Assembly: GCA_019339365.1 (NCBI GenBank)
Contig: CP079859.1
Location: 1,178,001 to 1,242,000, forward strand
Source of the DNA: Vibrio neptunius
Lineage (GTDB): Bacteria > Pseudomonadota > Gammaproteobacteria > Enterobacterales > Vibrionaceae
DNA: 64,000 bases
Direction of reading: 5' to 3'
Part shown: positions 21,030 to 31,769 of the stretch, piece by piece
Layout: every line of letters starts with the position of its first letter
Numbering within the stretch: position 1 is the first letter of the stretch
Notes under the pieces: generated by a model
What the model saw: only the letters and a program-made list of their open reading frames with translations
Database searches by the model: none
What the model was told of the DNA's origin: nothing
Translations under genes and position numbers: made by a program

Positions 21030-21500
21030 ATGCCAAAACGTAAAGCAGGTTATGAAGAAATGTTTGAGGATGTTGTGGAAGCGCTCAAACATAGCCCAGA
21101 TGAAGTCAACCGCGTTTTTGAAACCTCAGAAAAGGTCGTTGAAGCGGCCAATGATTTGACTAAAGATGAACTGGCTTTGGTGTCAGCGTATGTAAAGTCA
21201 GATTTGAAAGAGTTTGCTGATAGCTACGAAGAATCCAAAGGCGGGCCTTTTTATCTCATGGTGGCCGATTCTATCTGGCAGGGGCTATTGGATATCACAG
21301 ACCGAACAAAGGTCGAATGGATTGAGTTGTTTGCTGACTTAGAGCATCAAGGGTTATATCAAGCAGGTGAAGTGATTGGATTAGGTTTTTTAGTGTGTGA
21401 CGAGTGTGGTCATAAAACGCAATACAATCATCCAACCGTGGTCATTCCATGCACGAAATGTGGTGGAAAAGGCTTTAGCCGCCAACTGCTGAAGCCCTAA
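21030..21500 (+). CDS. ybeL: Zinc-ribbon protein, YbeL family (DUF1451)
   Basis: This is a 156-aa cytoplasmic protein with an N-terminal helical region and a C-terminal zinc ribbon. The ribbon has two CxxC knuckles, VCDECGHKTQY and PCTKCGGKGF (about residues 125-148). The family is conserved next to leuS and lnt in enterics and Vibrio; its function is not known. It has an ideal ribosome site, AAGGAGGT, seven bases before the ATG at 21030, suggesting strong translation. It is the only plus-strand gene in this stretch, divergent from leuS. Confidence 0.93.
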   Translation: MPKRKAGYEEMFEDVVEALKHSPDEVNRVFETSEKVVEAANDLTKDELALVSAYVKSDLKEFADSYEESKGGPFYLMVADSIWQGLLDITDRTKVEWIELFADLEHQGLYQAGEVIGLGFLVCDECGHKTQYNHPTVVIPCTKCGGKGFSRQLLKP

Positions 21501-21523
21501 ATGCAAATAGTCTGGCTACTGAC

Positions 21524-21559
21524 AAAAAAGGATGGGGGCATTGGCATGTCCGCCCATCC
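21524..21559 (-). terminator. lnt terminator
   Basis: On the minus strand, GGATGGG pairs with CCCATCC (extended internally by imperfect pairs) and is followed by TTTTTTG. It lies 13-48 bases after the lnt stop and may also slow plus-strand transcripts from ybeL. Confidence 0.75.
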
Positions 21560-21571
21560 CTGATTCTATTC

Positions 21572-23080
21572 TTACTTCCTCAATCGCCAACCAGCAACCA
21601 AACTCAGTAGTACCCAGATGTAGAGTGGCCAAGTTCCGAATTGCCGATAGGGAGTTTGCCCTTGGGTGGACGTGACCTCTGTGCGCAAGACCTCTGTTTC
21701 GAACTGAGGGATCTGCGCGGTGATGTTGCCCTTGTAATCGGTCACCGCGGTAACGCCATTGTTGGTTGAGCGAATGACAGGTTTACCTAACTCAAGCGCT
21801 CGCATACGAGCGATTTCCATATGCTGCAATGGGCCGATTGATTTACCAAACCATGCATCGTTTGACAGGGTTAATATAAAATCAGTGTCTTCAGTGACGT
21901 TTTCACGTACTTGCTCATTGAAAATAATCTCGTAGCACAGAGCAGGCGCCAGTTGTTTGCCGTTAGCATCAATATTTGGCTGTATGAAATCACCTCGGCT
22001 AAATGAGGACATAGGTAGATTAAATAGCGGCGCTAACGGCCTGAGGATATTCTCAAAAGGTACAAACTCACCGAATGGCAATAGATGATGCTTGTGATAA
22101 CGTTCGCTCATATCAAAGCTGTAATCGCCATAAGGTGTTTGACCAACAGTAAGAATACTGTTGTAGAATTGGCGGTCTTCTCCCTGATTGACTACACCTG
22201 TAATTACCGCACTATGATTCATCTTAGCTGCGGAGTCCAAATTGCTCAAATACGTTGAAATCTCAAATTCAAACGCTGGGATGGCGGCCTCTGGCCAAAC
22301 AATAATGTCGGCATCCCAGTTCTCGCGCGTGAGATCAGTGTATTTCATGATGGTTGGCCAGCGTTCTTGTGGTAACCATTTCTTCGCTTGATTCACATTA
22401 CCCTGTATCAGCGCAATTTTAGTGGTGCTATTAGGGTTGAGAGTGACCCAATTAGCAGATTGTAGTCCGTATCCCGTAGCAAAAATAACCGCGGGGATCA
22501 GAAGGTGTAGCCATTGCTTATGATTGACCGCATAGACAATGCTGCCAGCACTGGCTATCAGAAGTAAGGTCAGTATTTCAACGCCACCAATTGGGGCAAA
22601 ATTTGCTAAAGGGCTGTCGATTTGACTATAACCAAGCCATAGCCATGGAAAACCTGTCATGACCCAGCCACGTAGCCAGTCACAGATTAACCAAATAGCA
22701 GGAGCGGCGAGGAGAAACCGCGTTCGGTTTGAAGTTGGAAAAAATCGATTCAAGCTCCAAGCAAATAAGCCCGAATATAGAGACAAGTAGCCGACGAGGA
22801 GTGCCATCAAGAATACGCTGGCGATTTTGGGCATACCACCAAAGTTATCGATACTAATATGAACCCAACTGATACCTGTCGCGAATTGGCCGACTCCCCA
22901 AGCGTAACCTATCCCAAGAGCATTTTTAGTTGATTGATTGTGTATCAAAGCCAACAAAATAATCGGGCTTAGTAGGGCCACTGGCCATAACTGGTAAGGA
23001 GCAAAAGCCAAAGTTGTTAAAGCGCCAACAAAAACGGCCGCAAGCGGCCGTTTTAGGCGATGAAAAAGCGTTTTTATCAT
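21572..23080 (-). CDS. lnt: Apolipoprotein N-acyltransferase
   Basis: This inner-membrane enzyme adds the third acyl chain to the N-terminal cysteine of lipoproteins. It is 502 aa: about seven N-terminal membrane helices, a periplasmic nitrilase-fold domain (about residues 225-470) and a C-terminal helix. The catalytic triad residues are visible: Glu in [11 protein letters not shown], Lys in [10 protein letters not shown] and Cys in [11 protein letters not shown]. It lies 38 bases after corC, as in other gammaproteobacteria. Confidence 0.97.
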   Translation of the reverse strand: MIKTLFHRLKRPLAAVFVGALTTLAFAPYQLWPVALLSPIILLALIHNQSTKNALGIGYAWGVGQFATGISWVHISIDNFGGMPKIASVFLMALLVGYLSLYSGLFAWSLNRFFPTSNRTRFLLAAPAIWLICDWLRGWVMTGFPWLWLGYSQIDSPLANFAPIGGVEILTLLLIASAGSIVYAVNHKQWLHLLIPAVIFATGYGLQSANWVTLNPNSTTKIALIQGNVNQAKKWLPQERWPTIMKYTDLTRENWDADIIVWPEAAIPAFEFEISTYLSNLDSAAKMNHSAVITGVVNQGEDRQFYNSILTVGQTPYGDYSFDMSERYHKHHLLPFGEFVPFENILRPLAPLFNLPMSSFSRGDFIQPNIDANGKQLAPALCYEIIFNEQVRENVTEDTDFILTLSNDAWFGKSIGPLQHMEIARMRALELGKPVIRSTNNGVTAVTDYKGNITAQIPQFETEVLRTEVTSTQGQTPYRQFGTWPLYIWVLLSLVAGWRLRK

Positions 23081-23118
23081 CGTAATACTTCTGAGTATCC
23101 CGTTTGGGGAAATTAGCG

Positions 23119-24018
23119 TTACTCTTCGGCTGGTTCCGGAAGAGGCTCTTCGTCAGGTATTGTCACTTGAAGCTGCAATACACGACGGTTGTCCGCAGAG
23201 GTAACTTTGAAGCTATAGTTTTCAAGTTCCACCACTTCACCGCGTGAAGGGAGATGACCGAATGCCGTCATTACCATACCGCCAACAGTGTCAACCTCTT
23301 CATCACTGAATGAGGTATTGAAAGTTTCGTTGAACTCTTCAATTGTGGTCAGGGCTTTCACTGCGTAGGTGTGCTTGCTGAGTTTGCGGATATCTAGCTC
23401 TTCCTCGTCGTCGAATTCATCTTCGATGTCACCCACGATCTCTTCGAGAATATCTTCAATAGTCACAAGACCAGAAACACCACCGAACTCATCTACGACA
23501 ATAGACATGTGATATCGTTCCTCTCGGAACTCTTTGAGTAGACGATCTACCCGTTTACTTTCAGGAACAACGACCGCAGGGCGGATCACTTGTTCAATAT
23601 CAAATGGCGCACTGCCTGAGCCTAAATATTTAAGTAAGTCCTTCGCTAACAGGATGCCTTCAACATGGTCTTTGTCTTCACTGATAACAGGGTAGCGTGA
23701 GTGTTGTGCATCAGTAATTAGGTTAACCAGAGCGTCTAAATCATCGCTACGATCAACCGTGACCATTTGAGATCGTGGGATCATAATATCGCGCACGCGC
23801 ATTTCTGCGATTTCCATAACACCTTCAAGCATATCTCGGGTGTCGTGGTCGATCAGGTCATTCTCTTCTGAGTCACGGAACACTTCCACTAACTCTTGGC
23901 GATCTTTAGGTTCACCTTGGAACAGTTGACCTAGGCGTCCGAAGAAGGACTTTCTACTCGGACCTTCAGATTTTTCTTTTTTACCTTCTAGAGAAGAGGG
24001 CGAATTATCTTCGTTCAT
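23119..24018 (-). CDS. corC: CorC/HlyC-type CBS-domain protein
   Basis: This is a 299-aa soluble protein with two CBS domains (about residues 70-190, beginning [12 protein letters not shown]) and a C-terminal CorC_HlyC transporter-associated domain (about residues 205-285, containing [15 protein letters not shown]). It has been linked to magnesium/cobalt efflux via CorA in Salmonella; a more recent view for related proteins is a role in membrane or ion homeostasis. The very acidic C-terminus ends PEPAEE. It lies between ybeY and lnt, the usual place. Confidence 0.93.
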   Translation of the reverse strand: MNEDNSPSSLEGKKEKSEGPSRKSFFGRLGQLFQGEPKDRQELVEVFRDSEENDLIDHDTRDMLEGVMEIAEMRVRDIMIPRSQMVTVDRSDDLDALVNLITDAQHSRYPVISEDKDHVEGILLAKDLLKYLGSGSAPFDIEQVIRPAVVVPESKRVDRLLKEFREERYHMSIVVDEFGGVSGLVTIEDILEEIVGDIEDEFDDEEELDIRKLSKHTYAVKALTTIEEFNETFNTSFSDEEVDTVGGMVMTAFGHLPSRGEVVELENYSFKVTSADNRRVLQLQVTIPDEEPLPEPAEE

Positions 24019-24116
24019 TTTTTCTCAATTAAGCAACGCTATCAGATGTGTGATAGCTCACATTGAAAGCCGAGAAGAGGTACATAAAGCTTCTGGGCTT
24101 TCACAAGCGAGCAGCC

Positions 24117-24587
24117 TTACGACGACTCTTTTTCCGCTAGGTATGGATCTTGAAAACCCATACTCAGCATAATTTCTGTTTCGAACGACTCCATCTCTTC
24201 GGCTTCGTCGTCCTCGATATGATCATAACCTAGCAGATGCAAGCTACCATGTACAACCATATGCGCCCAGTGTGCCATCAAAGGTTTAGATTGCTCTTGT
24301 GCTTCTTGCTCAACTACCTGTTTGCAGATGATGAGATCACCGAGCAAATCCAGCTCAATACCCGGAGGTGCTTCAAAAGGAAAAGACAACACATTGGTTG
24401 GTTTGTCTTTGCCGCGATAGTCATGGTTAAGCTGATGGCTTTCCTGTTCATCGACAATACGAACAGTGACTTCGGCTTGAGGCTGAAATTTTGTCACTGC
24501 AGAGTTTAACCAGAGATAGACATCTTCAAAGCTTGGTAAGCCTTTCTCATCTTCGACTGCTACTTGAAGATCTAGTTCGATGCTCAT
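24117..24587 (-). CDS. ybeY: Endoribonuclease YbeY (rRNA maturation factor)
   Basis: This single-strand-specific metal-dependent RNase is needed for 16S rRNA 3'-end maturation and 70S quality control. It is 156 aa, with the zinc site motif [11 protein letters not shown] (about residues 114-124) and the upstream [19 protein letters not shown]. Its ATG overlaps the ybeZ stop by four bases, indicating translational coupling. YbeZ and YbeY are known to interact. Confidence 0.98.
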   Translation of the reverse strand: MSIELDLQVAVEDEKGLPSFEDVYLWLNSAVTKFQPQAEVTVRIVDEQESHQLNHDYRGKDKPTNVLSFPFEAPPGIELDLLGDLIICKQVVEQEAQEQSKPLMAHWAHMVVHGSLHLLGYDHIEDDEAEEMESFETEIMLSMGFQDPYLAEKESS

Positions 24588-25681
24588 GACGGTTTCGTCT
24601 CCGAAGTCACATCAGGTTGAGCCACTGGTGCTTCCTGAAATTTTGCTTCGCGTTCTTCACGACGTCGTTTTTCGTACTCTTTACGCTCTTTTTGATCTTG
24701 CGCTTCCCACTTCTCATAGGCATTGACGATACGAGCAACCACTGGGTGTCGAACGACGTCGTCAGATTGGAAGAAGTTAAAGCTGATTTCATCTACTTCA
24801 TTGAGAACTTCAATGGCATGGCGAAGCCCTGACTTTGCTCCCCGTGGTAAATCAATTTGAGTAACATCACCAGTGATGACTGCGCGGGAGTTAAAGCCGA
24901 TTCGAGTCAGGAACATCTTCATCTGTTCAACGGTGGTATTCTGACTTTCATCCAAGATGATGAACGCATCGTTTAATGTACGGCCCCGCATATAAGCCAG
25001 TGGAGCCACTTCAATAACATTACGTTCAATCAGTTTCTCTACTTTCTCGAAGCCCAACATCTCGAAAAGCGCGTCATAAAGTGGACGTAGATACGGGTCG
25101 ACTTTTTGGCTTAGGTCACCTGGGAGAAAGCCCAGCTTTTCGCCCGCTTCAACAGCAGGACGTGTTAGTAGAATACGACGAATCTCTTGACGCTCTAGAG
25201 CATCTACGGCGGCAGCAACGGCAAGATACGTCTTACCTGTACCGGCAGGGCCAATACCGAAAGAGATGTCATGCGTGACCATATTGACCAGATACTGAGC
25301 TTGATTCGGTGTACGCGGCTTGATGACGCCTTTTTTAGTCTTAATAAACACTTCTTTACCGTGTTGGAAACTCGCTTCTAGATCTTGCTCGAGTACACCT
25401 GTTTCTTTGATCGCAAGATGGATCTCGTCTGGTTCAACATCTGGAATGTTGCCGCGAACAGGTGCCGTGTTTACGTAAAGTGTTTTAATGATTTCCAATG
25501 CCGCCGCTGAGGTATGAGGTTTACCTACGATGGTAAAGAAGTTGCCTCGGTAGCTAATTTCGACACCCAAACGGCGTTCTAAGTGTTTGATGTTGTCATC
25601 GAAAGGACCGCACAGACTTGCAAGGCGGCGGTTATCAGAAGGTTCTAGATCGATCTCTAGAGTCACAATTTTATTGCTCAA
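24584..25681 (-). CDS. ybeZ: PhoH-like ATPase YbeZ
   Basis: This is a 365-aa cytoplasmic ATPase of the PhoH family with an N-terminal KH-like region. The Walker A motif is [12 protein letters not shown] (about residue 145) and Walker B is [11 protein letters not shown] (about 240). It acts with YbeY in RNA metabolism. The C-terminal tail (about residues 325-365) is highly charged ([19 protein letters not shown]) and probably helical. The reading frame overlaps ybeY by four bases. It is preceded by the miaB terminator, so a promoter probably lies in 25682-25706. Confidence 0.95.
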   Translation of the reverse strand: MSNKIVTLEIDLEPSDNRRLASLCGPFDDNIKHLERRLGVEISYRGNFFTIVGKPHTSAAALEIIKTLYVNTAPVRGNIPDVEPDEIHLAIKETGVLEQDLEASFQHGKEVFIKTKKGVIKPRTPNQAQYLVNMVTHDISFGIGPAGTGKTYLAVAAAVDALERQEIRRILLTRPAVEAGEKLGFLPGDLSQKVDPYLRPLYDALFEMLGFEKVEKLIERNVIEVAPLAYMRGRTLNDAFIILDESQNTTVEQMKMFLTRIGFNSRAVITGDVTQIDLPRGAKSGLRHAIEVLNEVDEISFNFFQSDDVVRHPVVARIVNAYEKWEAQDQKERKEYEKRRREEREAKFQEAPVAQPDVTSETKPS

Positions 25682-25706
25682 AGTTGCCTCTCGTTGTTTG
25701 TCACTC

Positions 25707-25735
25707 TAAAAAAGCCCGATTTAGACCGGGCTTTT
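25707..25735 (-). terminator. miaB terminator
   Basis: On the minus strand, AAAAGCCCG pairs with CGGGCTTTT and runs into further T's, between miaB and ybeZ. Confidence 0.85.
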
Positions 25736-25800
25736 AGTGACTTTATATACCTTTCTCTAAGATGGTATCAGAGTCAGGTAAATTCAAGCTAATTTCGAAC

Positions 25801-27225
25801 TTAAGGTGTAAAGGTTGCTACACCTAGCTCATCTTCGCGTTTTGTTTTCGCCATCATCTGAGTGGGTGAGATTACCGTGCGCAGATCCATGTCTTTCTCT
25901 GTGCGCACAATTTCACCACGCAATGAGTTAGCGAAGACATCCGTAATTTTCACATCGACAAATTGACCGATAAGCTCAGCATTACCTTCGAAGTTAACAA
26001 CGCGGTTGTTCTCAGTCCGTGCGCGAAGTTCCATCAGATTCTTTTTCGAAGGACCTTCAACCAATACGCGTTGCTCTGTACCCAGCATTAGGCGAGAGAA
26101 GCGCATCGCTTGCGCATTCACTGTTTGCTGAAGTTCGTATAAGCGCTCTTTCTTGGTCTGCTCCGAAAGGTCACATGGATAATCTGCAGCGGGTGTCCCC
26201 GGACGTGGCGAGAAGATAAAGCTGAAGCTCATATCGAAATCGACATCTTTGATCAGCTTCATTGTGGCTTGGTGGTCCATATCAGATTCACCTGGGAAGC
26301 CAACAATAAAGTCAGAACTGATTTGAATATCAGGACGCGCTTTACGCAGTTTACGGATAATTGACTTGTATTCGATACCTGTGTGCGGGCGCTTCATCAT
26401 AGTTAGAATACGGTCGCTGCCGCTTTGCACTGGTAGGTGCAAGAAGCTTACTAGCTCAGGCGTGTCTTCGTAAACGGCAATAATGTCATCGGTGAACTCA
26501 AGCGGGTGACTGGTGGTGAAACGAATTCGGTCGATACCATCAATTGAAGCGACAAGGCGAAGCAATTCTGCGAAGCTGCAGATATCACCTTCGTGTGTTG
26601 GACCTCGGTAAGCGTTCACGTTTTGCCCTAGCAGGTTCACTTCACGTACGCCTTGATCCGCTAGCTGAGCAATTTCGAATAGAACATCATCCATTGGGCG
26701 GCTAACTTCTTCACCACGGGTGTACGGTACAACACAGTAGGTACAGTACTTCGAACAACCTTCCATAATAGAAACAAATGCGGTAGCGCCTTCTGCACGT
26801 GGCTCTGGCAGGCGGTCAAACTTCTCAATCTCTGGGAAAGAGATGTCCATCACTGGCGCGTCATTACTCTGCGACTGTTTGATCATTTCAGGCAGGCGGT
26901 GCAATGTCTGAGGGCCAAAGATGACGTCAACGAACGGCGCACGCTCGCGAATGTGGTCACCTTCCTGAGTCGCTACACAGCCGCCGACACCAATAACAAC
27001 GCCTTCTTTTTTATCTTTAAGGGTTTTCCAACGACCTAGCTGGTGGAATACCTTTTCTTGTGCTTTTTCACGGATAGAACAGGTATTCAATAGTAGTACG
27101 TCTGCTTCCTCTGGTTCTTCTGTTAGCTCATAGCCATTTGCAGCATTCAGTAGATCGGCCATTTTCGATGAATCGTATTCGTTCATCTGACAGCCCCAGG
27201 TTTTAATTAGCAGTTTTTTACTCAT
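25801..27225 (-). CDS. miaB: tRNA-2-methylthio-N6-dimethylallyladenosine synthase
   Basis: This radical-SAM methylthiotransferase adds the 2-methylthio group to i6A37 of tRNAs reading codons that start with U. It is 474 aa: UPF0004 domain with three cluster cysteines ([30 protein letters not shown]), then the radical-SAM motif [15 protein letters not shown] (about 157-171), then a TRAM domain from about 378. It is transcribed alone, just upstream of ybeZ. Confidence 0.98.
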   Translation of the reverse strand: MSKKLLIKTWGCQMNEYDSSKMADLLNAANGYELTEEPEEADVLLLNTCSIREKAQEKVFHQLGRWKTLKDKKEGVVIGVGGCVATQEGDHIRERAPFVDVIFGPQTLHRLPEMIKQSQSNDAPVMDISFPEIEKFDRLPEPRAEGATAFVSIMEGCSKYCTYCVVPYTRGEEVSRPMDDVLFEIAQLADQGVREVNLLGQNVNAYRGPTHEGDICSFAELLRLVASIDGIDRIRFTTSHPLEFTDDIIAVYEDTPELVSFLHLPVQSGSDRILTMMKRPHTGIEYKSIIRKLRKARPDIQISSDFIVGFPGESDMDHQATMKLIKDVDFDMSFSFIFSPRPGTPAADYPCDLSEQTKKERLYELQQTVNAQAMRFSRLMLGTEQRVLVEGPSKKNLMELRARTENNRVVNFEGNAELIGQFVDVKITDVFANSLRGEIVRTEKDMDLRTVISPTQMMAKTKREDELGVATFTP

Positions 27226-27513
27226 GTTGTTCGCTCGATCGTTAGTTTAAATTAAGGGAGCAAATCGCCCAGTATATAACAGTGCCAGCCGCTTTTATTC
27301 TTTGCAATTGGCGATACTTTAGCCGCTATGGTGGCGGTAAGCGGCGTATTGTACTGCTTTAAAAACCCACTGACTAGTGTTGTCACCTTTTCAGTTAAAA
27401 CCTTTGCAATGCAAGGGCTTTGCCCTTATATGCGTTGAGGTTTTTGGTTACATTTCGGCGATGAAAAAGTACAATGAAAAACCGCTATATAATCAACAAA
27501 TAAAGTGCAAAAT

Positions 27514-28668
27514 ATGACCAAATATGATGTTGCCATTATCGGTGGCGGTATGGTTGGTGCGGCGATTGCGATCGGTTTCGCCAAGCAAGGCAGAGCCGTT
27601 GTTGTCGTTGAAGGTAAGGCACCTCAGCCGTTTTCAGCAGAGCAGCCGATGGATATTCGCGTCTCGGCGATCTCACAGCATTCTGTCTCGATATTGGAAG
27701 AACTGGGTGCGTGGCAGGCAATATCACAGATGCGAGTATGTCCTTACCGTCGACTGGAAACTTGGGAACACCCAGAATGCAGAACCCGTTTCCATGCTGA
27801 TGCACTGAATATGGAGCGACTTGGCTATATTGTTGAAAACCGCCTGATTCAGTTGGGACTGTGGAGGGAATTTGAACGTTACTCTAACATCACGCTTCGC
27901 TGCCCAGAGCGATTAGATCACATTGAGTTTGGTCAACCTTGCACGGTTCGCTTGATTTCTGGCCAATCTATTCAGGCTGACTTGGTTGTTGGGGCTGACG
28001 GAGCTAATTCTCAGGTCAGAGATCTCGCTGGGATTGGTGTGACGGCATGGGATTATCGCCAACATTGTATGCTGATCAATGTTGAAACTGAACAGCCCCA
28101 ACAAGACATTACCTGGCAGCAATTTACGCCATCAGGGCCGCGTTCGTTTCTTCCGTTATGCGGAAATCAGGGTTCATTGGTCTGGTATGATTCTCCTCAG
28201 CGCATCAAACAGCTGTGTTCTATGACCAATGAGGGGCTGCGGCAAGAGGTTCTGAGTCATTTTCCTGCCGAATTAGGTGATATCAAAGTACTCCAAGCAG
28301 GCTCATTCCCTCTAGCCAGACGACACGCACAGTCCTATTCAGCGCTTGGTTGTGTGCTTGCTGGTGATTCTGCGCATACAATAAACCCGTTGGCTGGGCA
28401 GGGGGTAAATATTGGCTTTAAAGATGTTGCAGCGTTACTTGACGTAACGGAAGGAAAGGCACATTTTTCGCAGGAAGTGCTCAAGCTCTACGAACGTAAA
28501 CGTCGCCCTGATAACCTGCTTATGCAATCGGGAATGGACTTTTTCTACAAGAGTTTTAGTAACGATCTGGCTCCACTTAAATTTGCCCGCAACGCCGCAC
28601 TAAAAGTGGCTGACAATGCTGGGCCGTTAAAAAGTCAGGTGTTGAAATACGCATTGGGGCTAAAATAA
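27514..28668 (+). CDS. ubiF: FAD-dependent ubiquinone-biosynthesis hydroxylase (UbiF-type)
   Basis: This is an aromatic-ring monooxygenase of the UbiH/UbiF/VisC family, inferred to hydroxylate 3-demethoxyubiquinol. It is 384 aa from the ATG at 27514; a GTG three codons earlier is possible, and neither has a good ribosome site. The dinucleotide-binding motif is IIGGGMVGAAIAIGFA at the N-terminus, and the second FAD motif is AGDSAHTINPLAGQGVN (about residue 290). It is divergent from miaB and convergent with crr. Within the family, UbiF is the best fit by genomic position, but paralogue assignment is inferred. Confidence 0.85.
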   Translation: MTKYDVAIIGGGMVGAAIAIGFAKQGRAVVVVEGKAPQPFSAEQPMDIRVSAISQHSVSILEELGAWQAISQMRVCPYRRLETWEHPECRTRFHADALNMERLGYIVENRLIQLGLWREFERYSNITLRCPERLDHIEFGQPCTVRLISGQSIQADLVVGADGANSQVRDLAGIGVTAWDYRQHCMLINVETEQPQQDITWQQFTPSGPRSFLPLCGNQGSLVWYDSPQRIKQLCSMTNEGLRQEVLSHFPAELGDIKVLQAGSFPLARRHAQSYSALGCVLAGDSAHTINPLAGQGVNIGFKDVAALLDVTEGKAHFSQEVLKLYERKRRPDNLLMQSGMDFFYKSFSNDLAPLKFARNAALKVADNAGPLKSQVLKYALGLK

Positions 28669-28685
28669 TCTGAAAGAAAGGAAAT

Positions 28686-28715
28686 AAAAAACGCAGCTGA
28701 TTCGCTGCGTTTTTT
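28686..28715. terminator. Bidirectional terminator, ubiF / crr
   Basis: A-rich run, ACGCAGC / GCTGCGT stem with loop TGATTC, then six T; it works in both directions between convergent genes. Confidence 0.9.
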
Positions 28716-28734
28716 GTAGTTGGCTAAGTAAAAA

Positions 28735-29244
28735 TTACTTAGTTACGCGTAGGACTGGTGTTTCACCTACAGATACTGAACCAGATAGCTTGTTCAGCTC
28801 TTTAATTTCGTCCATGTTAGAGATAACGACAGGCGTTAGAGTTGATTTTGCTTTCTCTTCTAGAAGCGCTAGATCGAACTCGATGATAGTGTCGCCAGCT
28901 TTAACTGTTTGACCTTCTTCTGCAATACGCTTGAAGCCTTCGCCTTTTAGTTCAACAGTGTCGATACCGAAGTGAACGAATAGCTCTACGCCGTCGTCAG
29001 ACTCGATTGAGAATGCGTGGTTAGTTTCAAAGATCTTACCGATTGTACCGTTTACAGGAGCTACCATTTTGCTGCCAGCAGGTTTGATAGCGATACCATC
29101 ACCAACGATTTTCTCAGCGAAAACGACATCTGGCACATCTTCGATGTTTACGATTTCACCAGACAGAGGCGCGATGATTTCAATTGCACCTGCGTCAGCA
29201 CTGTCGTCAGATACTAGCTTCTTAAGTTTGTCAAACAGACCCAT
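28735..29244 (-). CDS. crr: Glucose-specific PTS enzyme IIA
   Basis: This cytosolic phosphocarrier passes phosphate from HPr to the glucose permease. Unphosphorylated, it excludes inducers; phosphorylated, it stimulates adenylate cyclase. It is 169 aa, with both active-site histidines in family context: [10 protein letters not shown] and the phosphorylated one in [12 protein letters not shown]. It is the last gene of the ptsH-ptsI-crr operon, 105 bases after ptsI, with a hairpin in the gap. Confidence 0.98.
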   Translation of the reverse strand: MGLFDKLKKLVSDDSADAGAIEIIAPLSGEIVNIEDVPDVVFAEKIVGDGIAIKPAGSKMVAPVNGTIGKIFETNHAFSIESDDGVELFVHFGIDTVELKGEGFKRIAEEGQTVKAGDTIIEFDLALLEEKAKSTLTPVVISNMDEIKELNKLSGSVSVGETPVLRVTK

Positions 29245-29289
29245 TGTGTCATGCTCCTAACGTTTTATTTAATTCTGTCGAATTATAGT

Positions 29290-29342
29290 ATACCAATCTC
29301 ACACGATAGACGACTGTTTTTAGCCGTCTATCTTAATGGTAT
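29290..29342. repeat. Nested inverted repeat between ptsI and crr
   Basis: An outer ATACC/GGTAT pair (29290-29294 and 29338-29342) encloses GATAGACG / CGTCTATC (29305-29312 and 29325-29332) with a loop rich in T. Without a T run it is not a clear terminator. Its outer end, TATACCAATCTCAC, resembles the palindrome upstream of adk, so both may belong to one dispersed intergenic element. Confidence 0.55.
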
Positions 29343-29349
29343 CAGTCAA

Positions 29350-31074
29350 TTATTGAGTTTTCTCTGCGATGAATTTTTCTACAGCGGATTCAATTTCTGC
29401 TGCTGTTGGTAGAGAAAGCGCTTCTTCTGCCATTGCTTTGACTTCTGCAAAGTTCGAGTTACGAATCACTTTCTTCACCTTTGGAATAGAGATACCGCTC
29501 ATAGAGAACTCGTCTAGCCCCATACCCAGAAGCAGAAGTGTTGCTCTCTCATCACCAGCAAGCTCACCACACATACCAGTCCATTTACCCTCAGCGTGAG
29601 AAGCGTCTATCACTTGCTTGATCACTGTAAGTACAGCTGGAGAGAGTGGGTTGTATAGGTGTGAAATCATCTCGTTACCACGGTCTACTGCTAGCGTATA
29701 TTGAGTGAGATCGTTGGTACCGATAGAGAAGAATGCGACTTCTTTTGCTAGGTGGTGTGCGATAGCAGCTGCTGCAGGAGTCTCAACCATTACACCAATT
29801 TCGATGTTTTCGTCGAATGCATGACCTTCAGCGCGAAGTTCGGCTTTGTACTCTTCGATAGCTTTCTTCAGTTCACGTATCTCTTCTACCGAAATGATCA
29901 TTGGGAACATAATACGAAGCTTACCGTGTGCAGATGCACGCAGGATGCCGCGTAGCTGGTCACGAAGGATTTCACGACGGTCTAAGCTGATACGGACTGC
30001 GCGCCAGCCTAGGAATGGGTTCATCTCTTGTGGCAGATCCATGTAAGGAAGGTCTTTGTCACCACCGATATCCATAGTGCGGATAATCACCGATTCACCG
30101 TTCATTGCTTCTGCAACGTCTTTGTACGCTTGGTATTGCTCTTCTTCAGTAGGAAGTGCATCACGGTCCATGAATAGGAATTCAGTACGATACAGACCCA
30201 CACCTTCACCGCCATTGCGGATGATGCCATCACAGTCTTTGACTGTACCAATGTTACCACACACCTCTACACGGTGACCGTCTAGAGTCTCAGCGTGGAG
30301 ATCTTTAAGCTTAGCGAGTTCTTCTTTTTCAGCAACGAATGCAGCTTTTACTGCTTTCGCTTCTTCTAGTTCGGCTGCAGAAGGGTTGATAACGATTTTG
30401 TTGTTCATCGCATCTAGAATCAGCATGTCGCCGTTCTTAACTTGTTTAGTGATGTCGTTCGTACCAACGATGGCAGGAAGCTCAAGTGAGCGAGCCATGA
30501 TTGAGGTGTGAGAAGTACGACCGCCAATGTCACAAGCAAAACCAAGAACGTAGTCTAGGTTGATTTGCGCTGTCTCTGACGGTGTTAGGTCGTAAGCAAC
30601 CAGAATGACTTCTTCGTTGATATCGCTAAGTGAAACGATATTGATGCCAAGAGCATTTTTAACAAAACGGGTGCCGATATCACGGATATCTGTTGCACGT
30701 TCTTTTAGGTATTCGTCGTCTAGGGATTCAAGAGCGGTCGCTTGTTCTTCGATAACCGTATGAATGGCGTTATCGGCGTGCATCTTGTCGTTTTTGATCA
30801 GTGCTAGGATTTCTTCTTCTAGCTCTTCATCTTCAAGAAGCATGATATGACCTTCAAAGATCGCTTCTTTTTCTTCACCGAAGGTTTCAAGGGCTTTCTG
30901 CTTGATAGTTTCAAGCTGAGCTGCTGATTTGTTACGTGCGTCAAAAAAGCGAGCTACTTCTGCTTCTATTTGAGCATCGGTAATTGAGTGAGTGTTTAGG
31001 ACAATTTCATCTTCTTGAAGGAGTAGTGCTTTACCAATAGCAATACCTGGAGATGCTAGGATGCCTGAAATCAT
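29350..31074 (-). CDS. ptsI: PTS enzyme I (phosphoenolpyruvate-protein phosphotransferase)
   Basis: It starts the phosphotransferase cascade by moving phosphate from PEP to HPr. It is 574 aa, matching the usual 575. The phospho-histidine lies in [18 protein letters not shown] (about residue 189). The C-terminal PEP-binding domain has [11 protein letters not shown] and the active-site cysteine region [12 protein letters not shown]. It lies in the operon ptsH-ptsI-crr, 138 bases after ptsH. Confidence 0.98.
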   Translation of the reverse strand: MISGILASPGIAIGKALLLQEDEIVLNTHSITDAQIEAEVARFFDARNKSAAQLETIKQKALETFGEEKEAIFEGHIMLLEDEELEEEILALIKNDKMHADNAIHTVIEEQATALESLDDEYLKERATDIRDIGTRFVKNALGINIVSLSDINEEVILVAYDLTPSETAQINLDYVLGFACDIGGRTSHTSIMARSLELPAIVGTNDITKQVKNGDMLILDAMNNKIVINPSAAELEEAKAVKAAFVAEKEELAKLKDLHAETLDGHRVEVCGNIGTVKDCDGIIRNGGEGVGLYRTEFLFMDRDALPTEEEQYQAYKDVAEAMNGESVIIRTMDIGGDKDLPYMDLPQEMNPFLGWRAVRISLDRREILRDQLRGILRASAHGKLRIMFPMIISVEEIRELKKAIEEYKAELRAEGHAFDENIEIGVMVETPAAAAIAHHLAKEVAFFSIGTNDLTQYTLAVDRGNEMISHLYNPLSPAVLTVIKQVIDASHAEGKWTGMCGELAGDERATLLLLGMGLDEFSMSGISIPKVKKVIRNSNFAEVKAMAEEALSLPTAAEIESAVEKFIAEKTQ

Positions 31075-31165
31075 AGCCTTACCTTAAATTGGTCAACTTT
31101 AAAACGGGAGAAAATATGAATTCGCTACCGATAATGTGTAGCTTATATCTGGGCCTATTTCCAAC

Positions 31166-31195
31166 AAAGCCATTTTGCTTTCACAAAATGGCTTT
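31166..31195 (-). promoter_or_regulatory. Strong hairpin between ptsH and ptsI
   Basis: A perfect 12-bp stem AAAGCCATTTTG / CAAAATGGCTTT with a six-base loop lies 17 bases after the ptsH stop. On the minus strand it is followed by GTTGGAAATAG, not a T run, so full termination is unlikely. It probably tunes the ptsH:ptsI mRNA ratio by partial termination or 3'-end protection. Confidence 0.6.
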
Positions 31196-31212
31196 AGAAA
31201 TAGCAGACCGGA

Positions 31213-31470
31213 TTAGTGTAGTTGATCCATTAGAGCAACTAGGTGGTCAACAGCTTGTTGAGCTTGAGGGCCCTCAGCTGAGATAGTAACTTGCGTACCT
31301 TTTACTAGGCCAAGAGTTTGAAGTTTGAACAGGCTTTTCGCGCTAGCGCTTTTACCGTTAGAAGTCACAGTGATGTCTGCATCAAAGCCTTTTGCCTCTT
31401 TAACAAACTGTGCAGCTGGACGAGTGTGAAGACCATTTTCTGCAGTGATTTCTACTTGCTTCTCGTACAT
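31213..31470 (-). CDS. ptsH: Phosphocarrier protein HPr
   Basis: This 85-aa cytosolic phosphocarrier lies between enzyme I and the sugar-specific IIA domains. The phosphorylated histidine is H15 in [12 protein letters not shown], and the regulatory serine region is [15 protein letters not shown]. It is first in the pts operon. The region upstream (31471-31715) is promoter space with no clear ORF. Confidence 0.98.
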   Translation of the reverse strand: MYEKQVEITAENGLHTRPAAQFVKEAKGFDADITVTSNGKSASAKSLFKLQTLGLVKGTQVTISAEGPQAQQAVDHLVALMDQLH

Positions 31471-31715
31471 GTTATATACCCCAATTGATTTATATTTTGA
31501 TCGTTTCTAAATCAGATTCAGCTTAACCCCGAACGTCGCTTTGTGCCAAATACACAATATTCATTTAGTGTCATAGTTGATACTGATTGCAAATTTTCCA
31601 GTCATGATTCCAATCTGTGCTGGATCTCATCACTGGGATAAATTCTCATTTAGCTTTTATTTTGAAGCTAAAAATAAAACTGCCCCGATATTACCAAAGG
31701 TGAGGCAGGGATCAA

Positions 31716-31742
31716 CAAAAAAGCCCCATAAAGGGGCTTTTT
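31716..31742 (-). terminator. cysK terminator
   Basis: AAAAAGCCCC / GGGGCTTTTTT stem on the minus strand, about 30 bases after the cysK stop. Confidence 0.9.
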
Positions 31743-31769
31743 CAGACGAAAAATTGATTTGACAACGGA

